Below are positions 1 through 11,301 of a stretch of 26,760 nt of DNA, one piece after another; position 1 is the first letter of the stretch, and every line of letters starts with the position of its first letter. Origin of the DNA: Nemertoderma westbladi (Eukaryota > Xenacoelomorpha > Nemertodermatida > Nemertodermatidae); the NCBI GenBank assembly GCA_032718475.1, contig JAUCBJ010004848.1, positions 1 through 26,760 of the forward strand, in the 5' to 3' direction. The notes beneath the pieces are model-generated. The model made no database searches and was not told the DNA's origin. It worked only from the letters and a program-made list of their open reading frames with translations. Both the position numbers and the translations under genes were made by a program.

Positions 1-333
1 TCTATACTACAGTTTGCCGCAAAGGTCGAAATGTCTGAAAGTGAAATCCTTCTCTCATTGAACGGTTCCAAGTTGGGTGTCCTTATTTCTCACACGTTTA
101 TGTTTGTTTGTTTGTTTGTTTGTGCACACAACATTTCGTTTATAATTGTAGGAGAAGATACATTTCCTACAAACAGTGTTTTTTTATGTATATATTGTAT
201 ATTGTACAGTCGGCAAAACATATATCATAAAAATATCTGACATTTGCATTATAAATTGGCTTATATTATAATTTGTTATAATTTAATAATTAGTTAAGAG
301 GGGATAGCGTCTGACGAGGAATATTGCAAATTA
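1..333. other. AT-rich unique flank with TTTG microsatellite
   Basis: This stretch has no gene I can support. It holds a short TTTG tetranucleotide run at 101-124. A 69-codon open frame at 31-240 looks like chance: it has low-complexity composition and no recognisable domain. The 26-base satellite begins at about 334. Confidence 0.6.
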
Positions 334-1861
334 TTTGATTACATTACACATTGTTCCTATTCGATTACATTACACATTGTTCCTATTCGATTACATTACA
401 CATTGTTCCTATTCGATTACATTACACATTGTTCCTATTCGATTACATTACAAATTGTTCCTATTCGATTACATTACACATTGTTCCTATTCGATTACAT
501 TACACATTGTTTCTATTCGATTACATTACACATTGTTCCTATTCGATTACAGTACACATTGTTCCTATTCGATTACATTACACATTGTTCCTATTCGATT
601 ACATTACACATTGTTCCTATTCGATTACATTACACATTGTTCCTATTCGATTACATTACACATTGTTCCTATTCGATTACAGTACACATTGTTCCTATTC
701 GATTACATTACACATTGTTCCTATTCGATTACATTACACACATTGTTCCTATTCGATTACATAACACATTGTTCCTATTCGATTACATTACACATTGTTC
801 CTATTCGATTACATTACTCATTGTTCCTATTCGATTACATTACTCATTGTTCCTATTCGATTACATTACACATTGTTCCTATTCGATTACATTACACATT
901 GTTCCTATTTGATTACATTACTCATTGTTCCTATTCGATTACATTACACATTGTTCCTATTTGATTACATTACTCATTGTTCCTATTCGATTACATTACA
1001 CATTGTTCCTATTCGATTACATTACACATTGTTCCTATTTGATTACATTACACATTGTTCCTATTCGACTACATTACACACATTGTTCCTATTCGATTAC
1101 ATTACACATTGTTTCTATTCGATTACATTACACATTGTTCCTATTCGATTACATTACACATTGTTCCTATTCGATTACATTACACACATTGTTCCTATTC
1201 GATTACATTACACATTGTTCCTATTTGATTACATTACACATTGTTCCTATTCGACTACATTACACACATTGTTCCTATTCGATTACATTACACATTGTTT
1301 CTATTCGATTACATTACACATTGTTCCTATTCGATTACATTACACATTGTTCCTATTTGATTACATTACACATTGTTCCTATTCGACTACATTACACACA
1401 TTGTTCCTATTCGATTACATTACACATTGTTCCTATTTGATTACATTACACATTGTTCCTATTCGACTACATTACACACATTGTTCCTATTCGATTACAT
1501 TACACGTTGTTCCTATTTGATTACATTACACATTGTTCCTATTCGACTACATTACACACATTGTTCCTATTCGATTACATTACTCATTGTTCCTATTCGA
1601 TTACATTACACATTGTTCCTATTCGATTACATTACACATTGTTCCTATTTGATTACATTACACATTGTTCCTATTCGACTACATTACACACATTGTTCCT
1701 ATTCGATTACATTACACATTGTTCCTATTTGATTACATTACACATTGTTCCTATTCGACTACATTACACACATTGTTCCTATTCGATTACATTACACATT
1801 GTTTCTATTCGATTACATTACACATTGTTCCTATTTGATTACATTACTCATTGTTCCTATT

Positions 1862-2580
1862 CGATTACATTACACATTGTTCCTATTCGATTACATTACA
1901 CATTGTTCCTATTCGATTACATTACACATTGTTCCTATTCGACTACATTACACACATTGTTCCTATTCGATTACATTACACATTGTTCCTATTCGATTAC
2001 ATTACTCATTGTTCCTATTCGATTACATTACACACATTGTTCCTATTCGATTACATAACACATTGTTCGTATTCGATTACATTACACATTGTTCCTATTC
2101 GATTACATTACACACATTGTTCCTATTCGATTACATTACACATTGTTCCTATTCGATTACACACATTGTTCCTATTCGATTACATTACACATTGTCCCTA
2201 TTCGATTGCATTGCACATTGTTCCTATTCGATTACATTACACATTGTTCCTATTCGATTACATTACACATTGTTCCTATTCGATTACATTACACATTGTT
2301 CCTATTCGATTACATTACACATTGTTCCTATTCGATTACATTACACATTGTTCCTATTTGATTACATTACTCATTGTTCCTATTCGATTACATTACACAT
2401 TGTTCCTATTCGACTACATTACACACATTGTTCCTATTCGATTACATTACACATTGTTCCTATTCGATTACATTACTCATTGTTCCTATTCGATTACATT
2501 ACACACATTGTTCCTATTCGATTACATAACACATTGTTCGTATTCGATTACATTACACATTGTTCCTATTCGATTACATT
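1862..2580. repeat. Satellite higher-order block, copy 1
   Basis: Within the satellite, rare marker variants recur in the same order and spacing further on. A CGACTAC unit at 1940, the ATAACAC unit at 2055 and the GCATTGCAC unit at 2208 match 3915, 4030 and 4183, all at an offset of exactly 1975. After a one-unit insertion, markers at 2357, 2411 and 2526 match 4358, 4412 and 4527 at an offset of 2001. This shows a block of about 0.7 kb duplicated within the array. Confidence 0.8.
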
Positions 2581-3836
2581 ACACATTGTCCCTATTCGAT
2601 TACATTACACACATTGTTCCTATTCGATTACATTACACATTGTTCCTATTCGATTACATTACACATTGTTCCTATTCGATTATATTACACATTGTCCCTA
2701 TTCGATTGCATTGCACATTGTTCCTATTCGTCTACATTACTCATTGTTCCTATTCGATTACATTACACACATTGTTCCTATTCGATTACATAACACATTG
2801 TTCGTATTCGATTACATTACACATTGTTCCTATTCGATTACATTACACATTGTCCCTATTCGATTACATTACACACATTGTTCCTATTCGATTACATTAC
2901 ACATTGTTCCTATTCGATTACATTACACATTGTTCCTATTCGATTATATTACACATTGTCCCTATTCGATTACATTACACACATTGTTCCTATTCGATTA
3001 CATTACACATTGTTCCTATTCGATTACATTACACATTGTTCCTATTCGATTATATTACACATTGTTCCTATTCGATTACATTACACATTGTTCCTATTCG
3101 ATTATATTACACATTGTCCCTATTCGATTACATTACACATTGTTCCTATTCGATTACATTACACATTGTTCCTATTCGATTATATTACACATTGTTCCTG
3201 TTCGATTACATTACACATTGTTCCTATTCGATTACATTACACACATTGTTCCTATTCGATTACATTACACATTGTTCCTATTCGTCTACATTACACACAT
3301 TGTTCCTATTCGATTACATTACACATTGTTCCTATTCGATTACATTACACACATTGTTCCTATTCGATTACATTACACATTGTTCCTATTCTATTACATT
3401 ACACATTGTTCCTATTCGATTACATTACACATTGTTCCTATTCGATTACATTACACATTGTTCCTATTCGATTACATTACACACATTGTTCCTATTCGAT
3501 TACATAACACATTGTTCCTATTCGATTACATTACACATTGTTCCTATTCGATTACATTACTCATTGTTCCTATTCGATTACATTACACATTGTTCCTATT
3601 CGATTACATTACACATTGTTCCTATTTGATTACATTACTCATTGTTCCTATTCGATTACATTACACATTGTTCCTATTTGATTACATTACTCATTGTTCC
3701 TATTCGATTACATTACACATTGTTCCTATTCAATTACATTACACATTGTTCCTATTTGATTACATTACACATTGTTCCTATTCGACTACATTACACACAT
3801 TGTTCCTATTCGATTACATTACACATTGTTTCTATT

Positions 3837-4580
3837 CGATTACATTACACATTGTTCCTATTCGATTACATTACACATTGTTCCTATTCGATTACATTAC
3901 ACATTGTTCCTATTCGACTACATTACACACATTGTTCCTATTCGATTACATTACACATTGTTCCTATTCGATTACATTACTCATTGTTCCTATTCGATTA
4001 CATTACACACATTGTTCCTATTCGATTACATAACACATTGTTCGTATTCGATTACATTACACATTGTTCCTATTCGATTACATTACACACATTGTTCCTA
4101 TTCGATTACATTACACATTGTTCCTATTCGATTACACACATTGTTCCTATTCGATTACATTACACATTGTCCCTATTCGATTGCATTGCACATTGTTCCT
4201 ATTCGATTACATTACACATTGTTCCTATTCGATTACATTACACATTGTTCCTATTCGATTACATTACACATTGTTCCTATTCGATTACATTACACATTGT
4301 TCCTATTCGATTACATTACACATTGTTCCTATTCGATTACATTACACATTGTTCCTATTTGATTACATTACTCATTGTTCCTATTCGATTACATTACACA
4401 TTGTTCCTATTCGACTACATTACACACATTGTTCCTATTCGATTACATTACACATTGTTCCTATTCGATTACATTACTCATTGTTCCTATTCGATTACAT
4501 TACACACATTGTTCCTATTCGATTACATAACACATTGTTCGTATTCGATTACATTACACATTGTTCCTATTCGATTACAT
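3837..4580. repeat. Satellite higher-order block, copy 2
   Basis: Second copy of the block at 1862-2580. It is offset by 1975 bases in its first part and 2001 bases in its second, a difference of exactly one 26-base unit. A further partial copy of the ATAACAC and GCATTGCAC marker set follows at about 4527-4690, so the block has probably spread more than once by unequal exchange. Confidence 0.75.
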
Positions 4581-5448
4581 TACACATTGTTCCTATTCGA
4601 TTACATTACACATTGTTCCTATTCGATTACACACATTGTTCCTATTCGATTACATTACACATTGTCCGTATTCGATTGCATTGCACATTGTTCCTATTCG
4701 ATTACATTACACATTGTTCCTATTCGATTACATTACACATTGTTCCTATTCGATTACATTACACATTGTTCCTATTCGATTACATTACACATTGTTCCTA
4801 TTCGTCTACATTACACACATTGTTCCTATTCGATTACATTACACATTGTTCCTATTCGATTACATTACACATTGTTCCTATTCGATTACATTACACACAT
4901 TGTTCCTATTCGATTACATAACACATTGTTCGTATTCGATTGCATTACACATTGTTCCTATTCGATTACATTACTCATTGTTCCTATTCGATTACATTAC
5001 ACATTGTTCCTATTCGATTACATTACACATTGTTCCTATTTGATTACATTACACATTGTTCCTATTCGATTACATTACACATTGTTCCTATTCGATTACA
5101 TTACACACATTGTTCCTATTCGATTACATTACACATTGTTCCTATTCGATTACATTATACATTGTTCCTATTCGATTACATTACACACATTGTTCTTATT
5201 CGATTACATTACACATTGTTCCTATTCGATTACATTACACATTGTTCCTATTCGATTATATTACACATTGTTCCTATTCGATTACATTACACACATTGTT
5301 CCTATTCGATTACATTACACATTGTTCCTATTCGATTACAATACACATTGTTCCTATTCTATTACATTACACACATTGTTTCTATTCGATTACATTATAC
5401 ATTGTTGTTGTTCCTATTCGATTACATTACACATTGTTCCTATTCGAT

Positions 5449-6325
5449 ATACAACTATAGCATCGTAACTGTTCGTTTATGTTGGCTTACAATGAATTCC
5501 GTTGCACAGAGGCCTCCGAACTGTACTTTGAACTTAGAGGAGTATGTGTCATCATAATTTATCAACATATGTTGTCGTTTAATCAAACTGCAAATGCAAA
5601 TGGTGGGTTAGTTTGGTAATTGCTGGTTTACTTGTTAACATTATAGTTGTTCGTTATTGATTTGATAAGTTTACAATATTTAATTTCTAACTCACAAAGT
5701 ATAATTGTTGCATCGGAAAATTATTGGCTTACCAATAAATATTAATTTACATACTTTCAAACCCTTTACATCCCATTTTGCTCTACTTTTTACTTTAGGG
5801 GTTTTAATTTCCACGCGGTATAGGGTTCCGCAACTTTTAGTGGCAACACTACAGTAGAGACATCTAACAAGGGTATTCCTTAAATACCCCCTGGTGTTGG
5901 TGTTGGGCTGGGCTCCTATGGGTAAGATACAGCATAGCGCACTACCTGACTACCCACCTAACAAATTCTCAACTAAATATTTTCACCTCTAAATTCTCTA
6001 AAACGTTCAAACTACCCCATCCGGCATCCCAATTACAAAGAAACAAAATAATAATGGATACTACTATTACATTAATAATACTACAAATATTTACTATTAA
6101 ATACCGGTTCTATACCTAGGCCTACCCTCCCGATTAACATAACATATATACAAAATGAACCAATAATGAGGCAAGATGAGATTCTCTGAAAATACGTAGA
6201 AGTGTAGAGGTTACACATCTAAACCTGATACATTTAAGGTATTACATTTAGTATCAATATTCAATAATTTATCCCTTTATTGCACCGAGCAGGCGAAATC
6301 ATTTAATTATGTTTTTTAGGAAATA
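5449..6325. other. Gene-poor AT-rich spacer
   Basis: I see no coding region or RNA gene here. One small inverted repeat is present: GGGTATT at 5871-5877 pairs with AATACCC at 5883-5889 around a 5-base loop. A copy of the palindrome TAGGCCTA lies at 6117-6124. The rest is unique AT-rich sequence. Confidence 0.5.
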
Positions 6326-6825
6326 AAAAGCTGTGAGTACTGTTAAATATACCAAAAAATGTGTTTCATTAAAAAAAAAGTGTTTTCACAACACGTTGCT
6401 TAAAAGCAACACAGTCCGACAAAAAAACTTAAAAATGAAGAATTATGCAGGAATGTTTTTTCTGTCAGTTTTGAAAAAACAGTTTCGACTGACTTTTTTC
6501 AACTGTTTGTATGTCTATCTGCTCAACATATTATATCGATCCAAACCAAATCGCTATGATTATTATGATTTGCTAGACTACAAAACAGTCACTACATTAT
6601 TTAAATCGATCAATAATATCAATCGAAATAATTCAGCATGGCAAAAATTATTTAAAACGATCAATAATACCGTATCACTCGTATTAAATTATTGAACTGT
6701 TGAATATTGATACTAAATGTATGCCATAATACATTGCCTGCAGTCGTCCAAATACAGTACTGTACAGTACATGATACAATACAGTACAGGCCTCCTGTTA
6801 ACAAACAGGGGTGTAAACGTTGCAT
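6326..6825. other. AT-rich spacer with weak open frame and direct repeat
   Basis: A 120-codon open frame at 6333-6695 starts at GTG. Its product is rich in Lys, Asn and Tyr, with no recognised domain; I treat it as chance in AT-rich DNA. A 23-base direct repeat with one mismatch (ATTATTTAAA, then CGATCAATAATA) lies at 6596-6618 and 6647-6669, 51 bases apart. Around 6756-6790 the sequence is rich in CAGTAC/GTACTG palindromic words. Confidence 0.45.
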
Positions 6826-6958
6826 CGACAGTGTCGGCATAACTTTGCGCCGACAGTATGCAGACACTGTGCCGATAGTGTCGGCGTTACATTGTACTGA
6901 ATGTGTCGGCGTTACGTTGTGCCGACAGTGTAGGCGTTACGATGTGCCGACAATGTCA
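6826..6958. repeat. Diverged 25-base tandem array with internal hairpins
   Basis: About six degenerate units of 22-26 bases start near 6826, 6851, 6873, 6897, 6923 and 6948. The units share GTGTCGGCGTTAC and TGTGCCGACA. TGTCGGC and GCCGACA are inverse complements, so adjoining half-units can pair; the clearest case is 6904-6910 with 6921-6927 around a 10-base loop. Confidence 0.75.
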
Positions 6959-7108
6959 ACATTATAAAAATTTTAATTTCTCATTTTATTATCAACATTT
7001 GCCGCCATTAAAAAAAAATTGAAAATTTCAGCACGAAAAATAAATCTCGGTTTTTGAAGCATAACTGTTTCCGGGATACAGATGAATTAAAAAAAATGAT
7101 AAATGACA

Positions 7109-7130
7109 CCCCCCCCCCCCCCCCCCCCCC
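7109..7130. repeat. Poly-C homopolymer, 22 bases
   Basis: An uninterrupted run of 22 C, followed by ACCCC and CCCCGGGCC. The minus strand is a G-run able to form G-quadruplexes. The true length in the genome is uncertain because such runs are prone to slippage and sequencing error. Confidence 0.9.
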
Positions 7131-7416
7131 ACCCCATGCCCCGGGCCTTATAAGGTTAAAGGGAGCGAGTATTTTCATTATTGCTGCGGAACTGCTACGG
7201 TGGTGCAACTCATTACCAGTCACCAGTGATGATATTACTATATAATGAAACAGAAACTGTGGATTGGTGGGATGTGACTGCCTGAAAAATCAAAACAAAC
7301 AAACTTCAAGACTTCTTTATTTTTTACTTTCAAAACAAAACATCAAAACAAAACATATTTCAATGCTCAAGTACTGTTCAAGTCACATGGCTGTACGGTT
7401 GATAAAGAAAGGCAGA

Positions 7417-8330
7417 GTGGGCGTCAGGGTTAACTTGTAAACAGTCCCTACGTCAGGGTTAACTGCAGACTATATCGTCCCCACGTCAGGGTTAACTGGT
7501 AGACTTATAGTCCCCACATCGGGGTTAACTGGTAGACTATATAGTCCCCACGCCAGGGTTAACTGGTAGACTATATAGTCCCCACGTCAGGGTTAACTGG
7601 TAGACTTATAGTCCCCACGCCAGGGTTAACTGGTAGACTATATAGTCCCCACGTCAGGGTTAACTGGTAGACTTATAGTCCCCATGTCAGGGTTAACTGG
7701 TAGACTATATAGCCCCCACGTCAGGGTTAACTGGTATACTTATAGTCCCCACGTCAGGGTTAACTGGTAGACTTATAGTCCCCACGTCAGGGTTAACTGG
7801 TAGACTTATAGTCCCCACGTCAGGGTTAACTGGTAGACTATATTGTCCCCACGTCAGGGTTAACTGGTAGACTATATAGTCCCCACGTCATGGTTAACTG
7901 GTAGACTATAGGGTTAACTGGTAGACTATATAGTCCCCACGCCAGGGTTAACTGGTAGACTATATAGTCCCCACGTCAGGGTTAACTGGTAGACTTATAC
8001 TCCCCACCACGTCAGGGTTAACTGGTAGACTATATAGTCCCCACGTCAGGGTCAACTGGTAGACTTATAGTCCCCACGTCAGTGTTAACTGGTAGACTTA
8101 TAGTCCCCACGTCAGGGTTAACTTGTAGACTTATAGTCCCCACGTCAGGGTTAACTGGTAGACTTATAGTCCCCACGTCAGGGTTAACTGGTACACTATA
8201 TAGTCCCCACGTCAGGGTTAACTGGTACACTATAGTCCCCACGTCAGGGTTAACTGGTAGACTATAGTCCCCACGTCAGGGTTAACTGGAGTCCCCACGT
8301 CAGGGTTAACTGGTAGACTATAGTACCCAC
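7417..8330. repeat. 33/34-base minisatellite, 28 units
   Basis: Tandem units read roughly CCCCACGTCAGGGTTAACTG then GTAGAC plus TATATAGT or TTATAGT, giving 34- and 33-base versions. I count 28 occurrences of the GTTAAC core, one of them mutated to GTCAAC near 8052. Variants include CACGCCAG, CATGTCAG and CACATCGG. A partial unit (about 7900-7925) and a short unit (about 8281-8300) break the period. Open frames across it on both strands are period artefacts. Confidence 0.95.
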
Positions 8331-8937
8331 GATGATGGCACACTTGGCACTGTTACTGCAGTACTGTAGACAGGTAGATTACTTAATAGACAAACAGTAA
8401 AACCTGTTGCCTGTTGTCAGACAGCAGACATGTCTGCAGGTTGATGAACCGTACCGTATTGTACCTTAGTGCTTGGAGAGTGTCATTACATTCCCGATTG
8501 ACGACCGGTTATACTGTTATACCTCTACGCAAAAGATATAACCAGGCCATGATATAACCCTGTCAGCCTGTGCTGTAGTACTGTAGTAGGCCTAGTTGAT
8601 GTATTTTGGCATAATAGCAGCCGCAGTATGTTGAGTCGTTTAAGTACCGGTGTCGGTGTAACCGCGGATTCAGTCCCCTGAAGAATCGGTAGTAACCCGG
8701 ACCGGATCTGCTAGTGGATTTAGTCCCGCCGGACAAATTCTGCTAGCAGATTTGGTCTTCCTAGGACCAAATCTGCAAGCGGATTTGGTCCTCGTTCTCG
8801 TTCGAGAATTTGGTCCCCCAATGTTATTGCAATAAATTCTAAATACACTTACAGACTGCCGCAGCCGCTCCTTTCCTTATTCAGTTATTGTAATTGATAC
8901 GGTACAGTACCGGTACTGCAGTATGTATCGTTTATTT
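8331..8937. other. Spacer with inverted and palindromic words
   Basis: There is no gene I can support. From about 8700 to 8820 variants of GCGGATTTGGTCC recur in both orientations. The clearest is a perfect 12-base inverted repeat, GCAGATTTGGTC at 8746-8757 against GACCAAATCTGC at 8765-8776 with a 7-base loop. CAGTACCGGTACTG at 8905-8918 is a perfect 14-base palindrome. TAGGCCTA lies at 8587-8594. Confidence 0.6.
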
Positions 8938-8945
8938 CTCTGGTT
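8938..8945. repeat. Left 8-base target site duplication
   Basis: CTCTGGTT abuts the left terminus of the foldback element and is repeated exactly in direct orientation at 9929-9936, abutting its right terminus. This is the footprint expected of a cut-and-paste transposon insertion. Confidence 0.85.
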
Positions 8946-9928
8946 CATAGCGTACTCTATTAAAGGCCTTTCAAGCGTGCAGCCTTCATAATTTATGGAG
9001 GCTGGATTATAACCGGCAGCGTACTGCTGTACTGTGTTTGTGCAGGCATGGGGAGAGTTCTATAAATTTTAATTTGTTGCAATTTGGTTAATGGACGTAA
9101 TTGAAGTTTCCTCGTTCTGTCGTTAAGCAAAATAAAAAAATTTATGGTAGCTAGTGTTTTAGCTAGGTTTAGCTAGTAATTTCAACACTGGTTCCGATAT
9201 CGTACTTCCTTCTATAAAAAATTTATAGTAGCTACTGGTAGTTCTTATTTCTATTTGTATAGAAAATGTTCCAGAACATGTTAGCTATTCATTTTTAAAA
9301 AAAATTATGTTCTAGAACAAATATTTTTTGTTCTAGAACATTTTTTAGAAAAAAATCTGGATTCGATTTGAAACGCATGGAATCGTCCTAAAACGTGTTT
9401 AAAATCAATAAAAAAATTGTGAAATAGAAATATTGTGAAAAAAAATTTTATGAAAAAAAATTATTAAATTTATTTTTTATTGATTTTAAACACGTTTTAG
9501 AACGATTCCATGCATTTTAAATCGAATCCAGATTTTTTTTCTAAAAAATGTTCTAGAACAAAAAATATTTGTTCTAGAACATAATTTTTTTAAAAATGAA
9601 TAGCTAACATGTTCTGGAACATTTTCTATACAAATAGAAATAAGAACTAGCTACTATAAAATAATTATAGAAGGAAGTAGGATATCGGAACCAGTGTTGA
9701 AATTACTAGCTAAACCCACCTAAAACACTAGCTACCATAAAACTTTTTATTTTGCTTAACGAGGAGGCTTCAATTACATCCATTAACCAAATTGCAACAA
9801 ATTAAAATTTATAGAACTCTCCCCATGCCTTCACAAACACAGTACAGCAGTACGCTAGCGGTTATAATCCAACCTGCATAAATTATGAAGGCTGCACGCT
9901 TGCAGGGCCTTTAATAGAGTACGCTATG
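8946..9928. mobile_element. Foldback-type non-autonomous DNA transposon, 983 bases
   Basis: The element is almost wholly an inverted repeat. The left arm runs about 8946-9416 and the right arm about 9472-9928, around a roughly 55-base AT-rich loop. The outermost 23 bases, starting CATAGCGTACTC, match perfectly between 8946-8968 and 9906-9928. By eye the arms stay collinear throughout with scattered substitutions and small gaps. A perfect 8-base duplication, CTCTGGTT, flanks both ends. Eight-base duplications are made by hAT, P and Merlin superfamily transposases; the CA start would fit hAT or P, but I cannot decide. It encodes no transposase, so it would have moved in trans. A transcript would fold into a hairpin of about 460 base pairs. 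Confidence 0.88.
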
Positions 9929-9936
9929 CTCTGGTT
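9929..9936. repeat. Right 8-base target site duplication
   Basis: CTCTGGTT is identical and in the same orientation as the copy at 8938-8945 on the other side of the foldback element. Confidence 0.85.
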
Positions 9937-11301
9937 AGAAAAGTCGGCCTGTGTAGTGTAATCTGCACCTCCTCAATTGGTAATGATAGAAATTAATTAT
10001 TGTTATGGGGGACGGTATCCGCGGCCGCGGGCGGGGGGACATATTCGAGATGTCGCTGTTACACCGATACCTAATATATTTAATAAAAGTGTCATTCTAA
10101 TGGTTTTAGTTGTATAAGGGTCTGTATGGTGAGCCTACGTATGGTTCTGTGTACCATTAGGCCTATAGTATAATACAGTAATATGTAAGTAATATGTACT
10201 GTATGGGAGTCTTGAGTATATAGCAAAGGTAGGGCATATATTACAAAGTACAAAGTTAAACAAAGACACAAATAAGACATGAAACAACCGTAGTTACAGT
10301 AGTAGTTACCGTAGTTACATTAAATATAGATATTTAATTTAATTTTGTGATAAAAAATGTGTAAAATTTGCATATTTTTGTGATTTGTTAACTGGATAAT
10401 ATAATTATTCAGAATAATAAGTTTAAATAATTTATTTAACAATAGCGGGCTTTCCAATATTTTGAATGCGGCCCAAGCACGGCCGCATATTTACAAACCC
10501 CATACACCATCGACACTGGCAATGTAATTCAAACCGAAGCAAGGACCAATCAGAGACTAGCAGTATAAGGAACTCAGTGCTGAGACCGTATGGGTTAGGC
10601 GAATACACAACTTACAAACCCCCCTATGCGATGTCGGCACTTTAATAAATAAATTGGGATTGAGAGGTGAATGCTAATGCAATATTATGTGGGAATATTG
10701 CTCTCCCTCAGCACATGGCATATGTTATGGGGAGAGATATTATGGTACTTTACTGTGGTGCTTAATTCATATTTTTTATCATAAAGTAGAAGCGGATATT
10801 TCTTTATCGAAGAACAGTGACACTGTGAATGGGAATTCTCGTCAGATATTAATTAAACCAGTTCCATTAATTACGGTAGTAAACCTTGCGTAATGCGATT
10901 CATATATCCATATGTGAATATGATGTTTAATATTCAAATATAATATATGATCTCAATGCGACTATTCTTCTTTTCCAACGGTGCGCCGATTTTTACTTTA
11001 GTGTAAATGTTCTGGCGGAATTCCTGATTTTGATCATATCATAGGATTAGGATTCTACCAATGACCCTGTCACTAAGTGTCAAAAATGTAGGCTATAATA
11101 TTTATTCTACTGTGTTTATGGTTAATGAAGGTAAATAGAAAATCAATAAGATTTAAGAATAATATGAAAAGTAAATAATAATTTATTAGAAGAAAACCCT
11201 CTTTATTATTATTATAATTATATTTCCTGCTTATCTACATTCCAATTCGTGTTTCAGTCTGCACGGCACGCCCATTGAGCATTGCCTTTTCCATTTTATA
11301 A
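9937..11301. other. Gene-poor spacer
   Basis: I see no gene. A short GC-rich patch (GGTATCCGCGGCCGCGGGCG and following G run) lies at about 10014-10040. Related words TTTACAAACCCC and CTTACAAACCCC occur at about 10490 and 10612. The 20-mer at 10485-10504 has an inverted, 19-of-20 match at 13766-13785 beyond the LINE. Open frames at 10092-10280 (minus) and 10687-10893 (plus) show no domain or family resemblance. Confidence 0.5.

Larger units (their letters stand above)
334..5448. repeat. 26-base satellite array, about 195 units
   Basis: A continuous head-to-tail array of a 26-base unit with the core CGATTACATTACACATTG followed by TTCCTATT. Most units are 26 bases. A common variant of 28 has an extra CA (ACACACATTG), and a shorter variant reads CGATTACACACATTG. 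Recurrent substitutions are TTTGATT for TTCGATT, TACTCATTG, CGACTAC, CGTCTAC, ATAACAC followed by TTCGTATT, and GCATTGCAC. Because 26 is one short of a multiple of 3 and the + strand unit has no stop in any frame, the array yields many long, overlapping open frames. These are arithmetic artefacts and not genes. The array ends abruptly in unique sequence near 5449. Confidence 0.97.

Noticed and set aside
335-5557. Many long + strand open frames in the 26-base satellite (up to 762 codons)
   Set aside because: The unit has no stop in any + frame and its length is not a multiple of 3, so all frames cycle through the same 26-residue string. They have no start context or domain, and overlap each other in all frames.
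6333-6695. 120-codon open frame
   Set aside because: It needs a GTG start, has low-complexity Lys/Asn/Tyr composition in AT-rich DNA, includes a direct repeat, and shows no recognisable family.
8030-8267. Open frames on both strands in the 33/34-base minisatellite
   Set aside because: Repeat peptides generated by the period; no start or stop context shared with a gene.
334-8330. CRISPR-like arrays
   Set aside because: The 26-base and 33/34-base arrays are direct tandem repeats with no unique spacers, in an animal genome.
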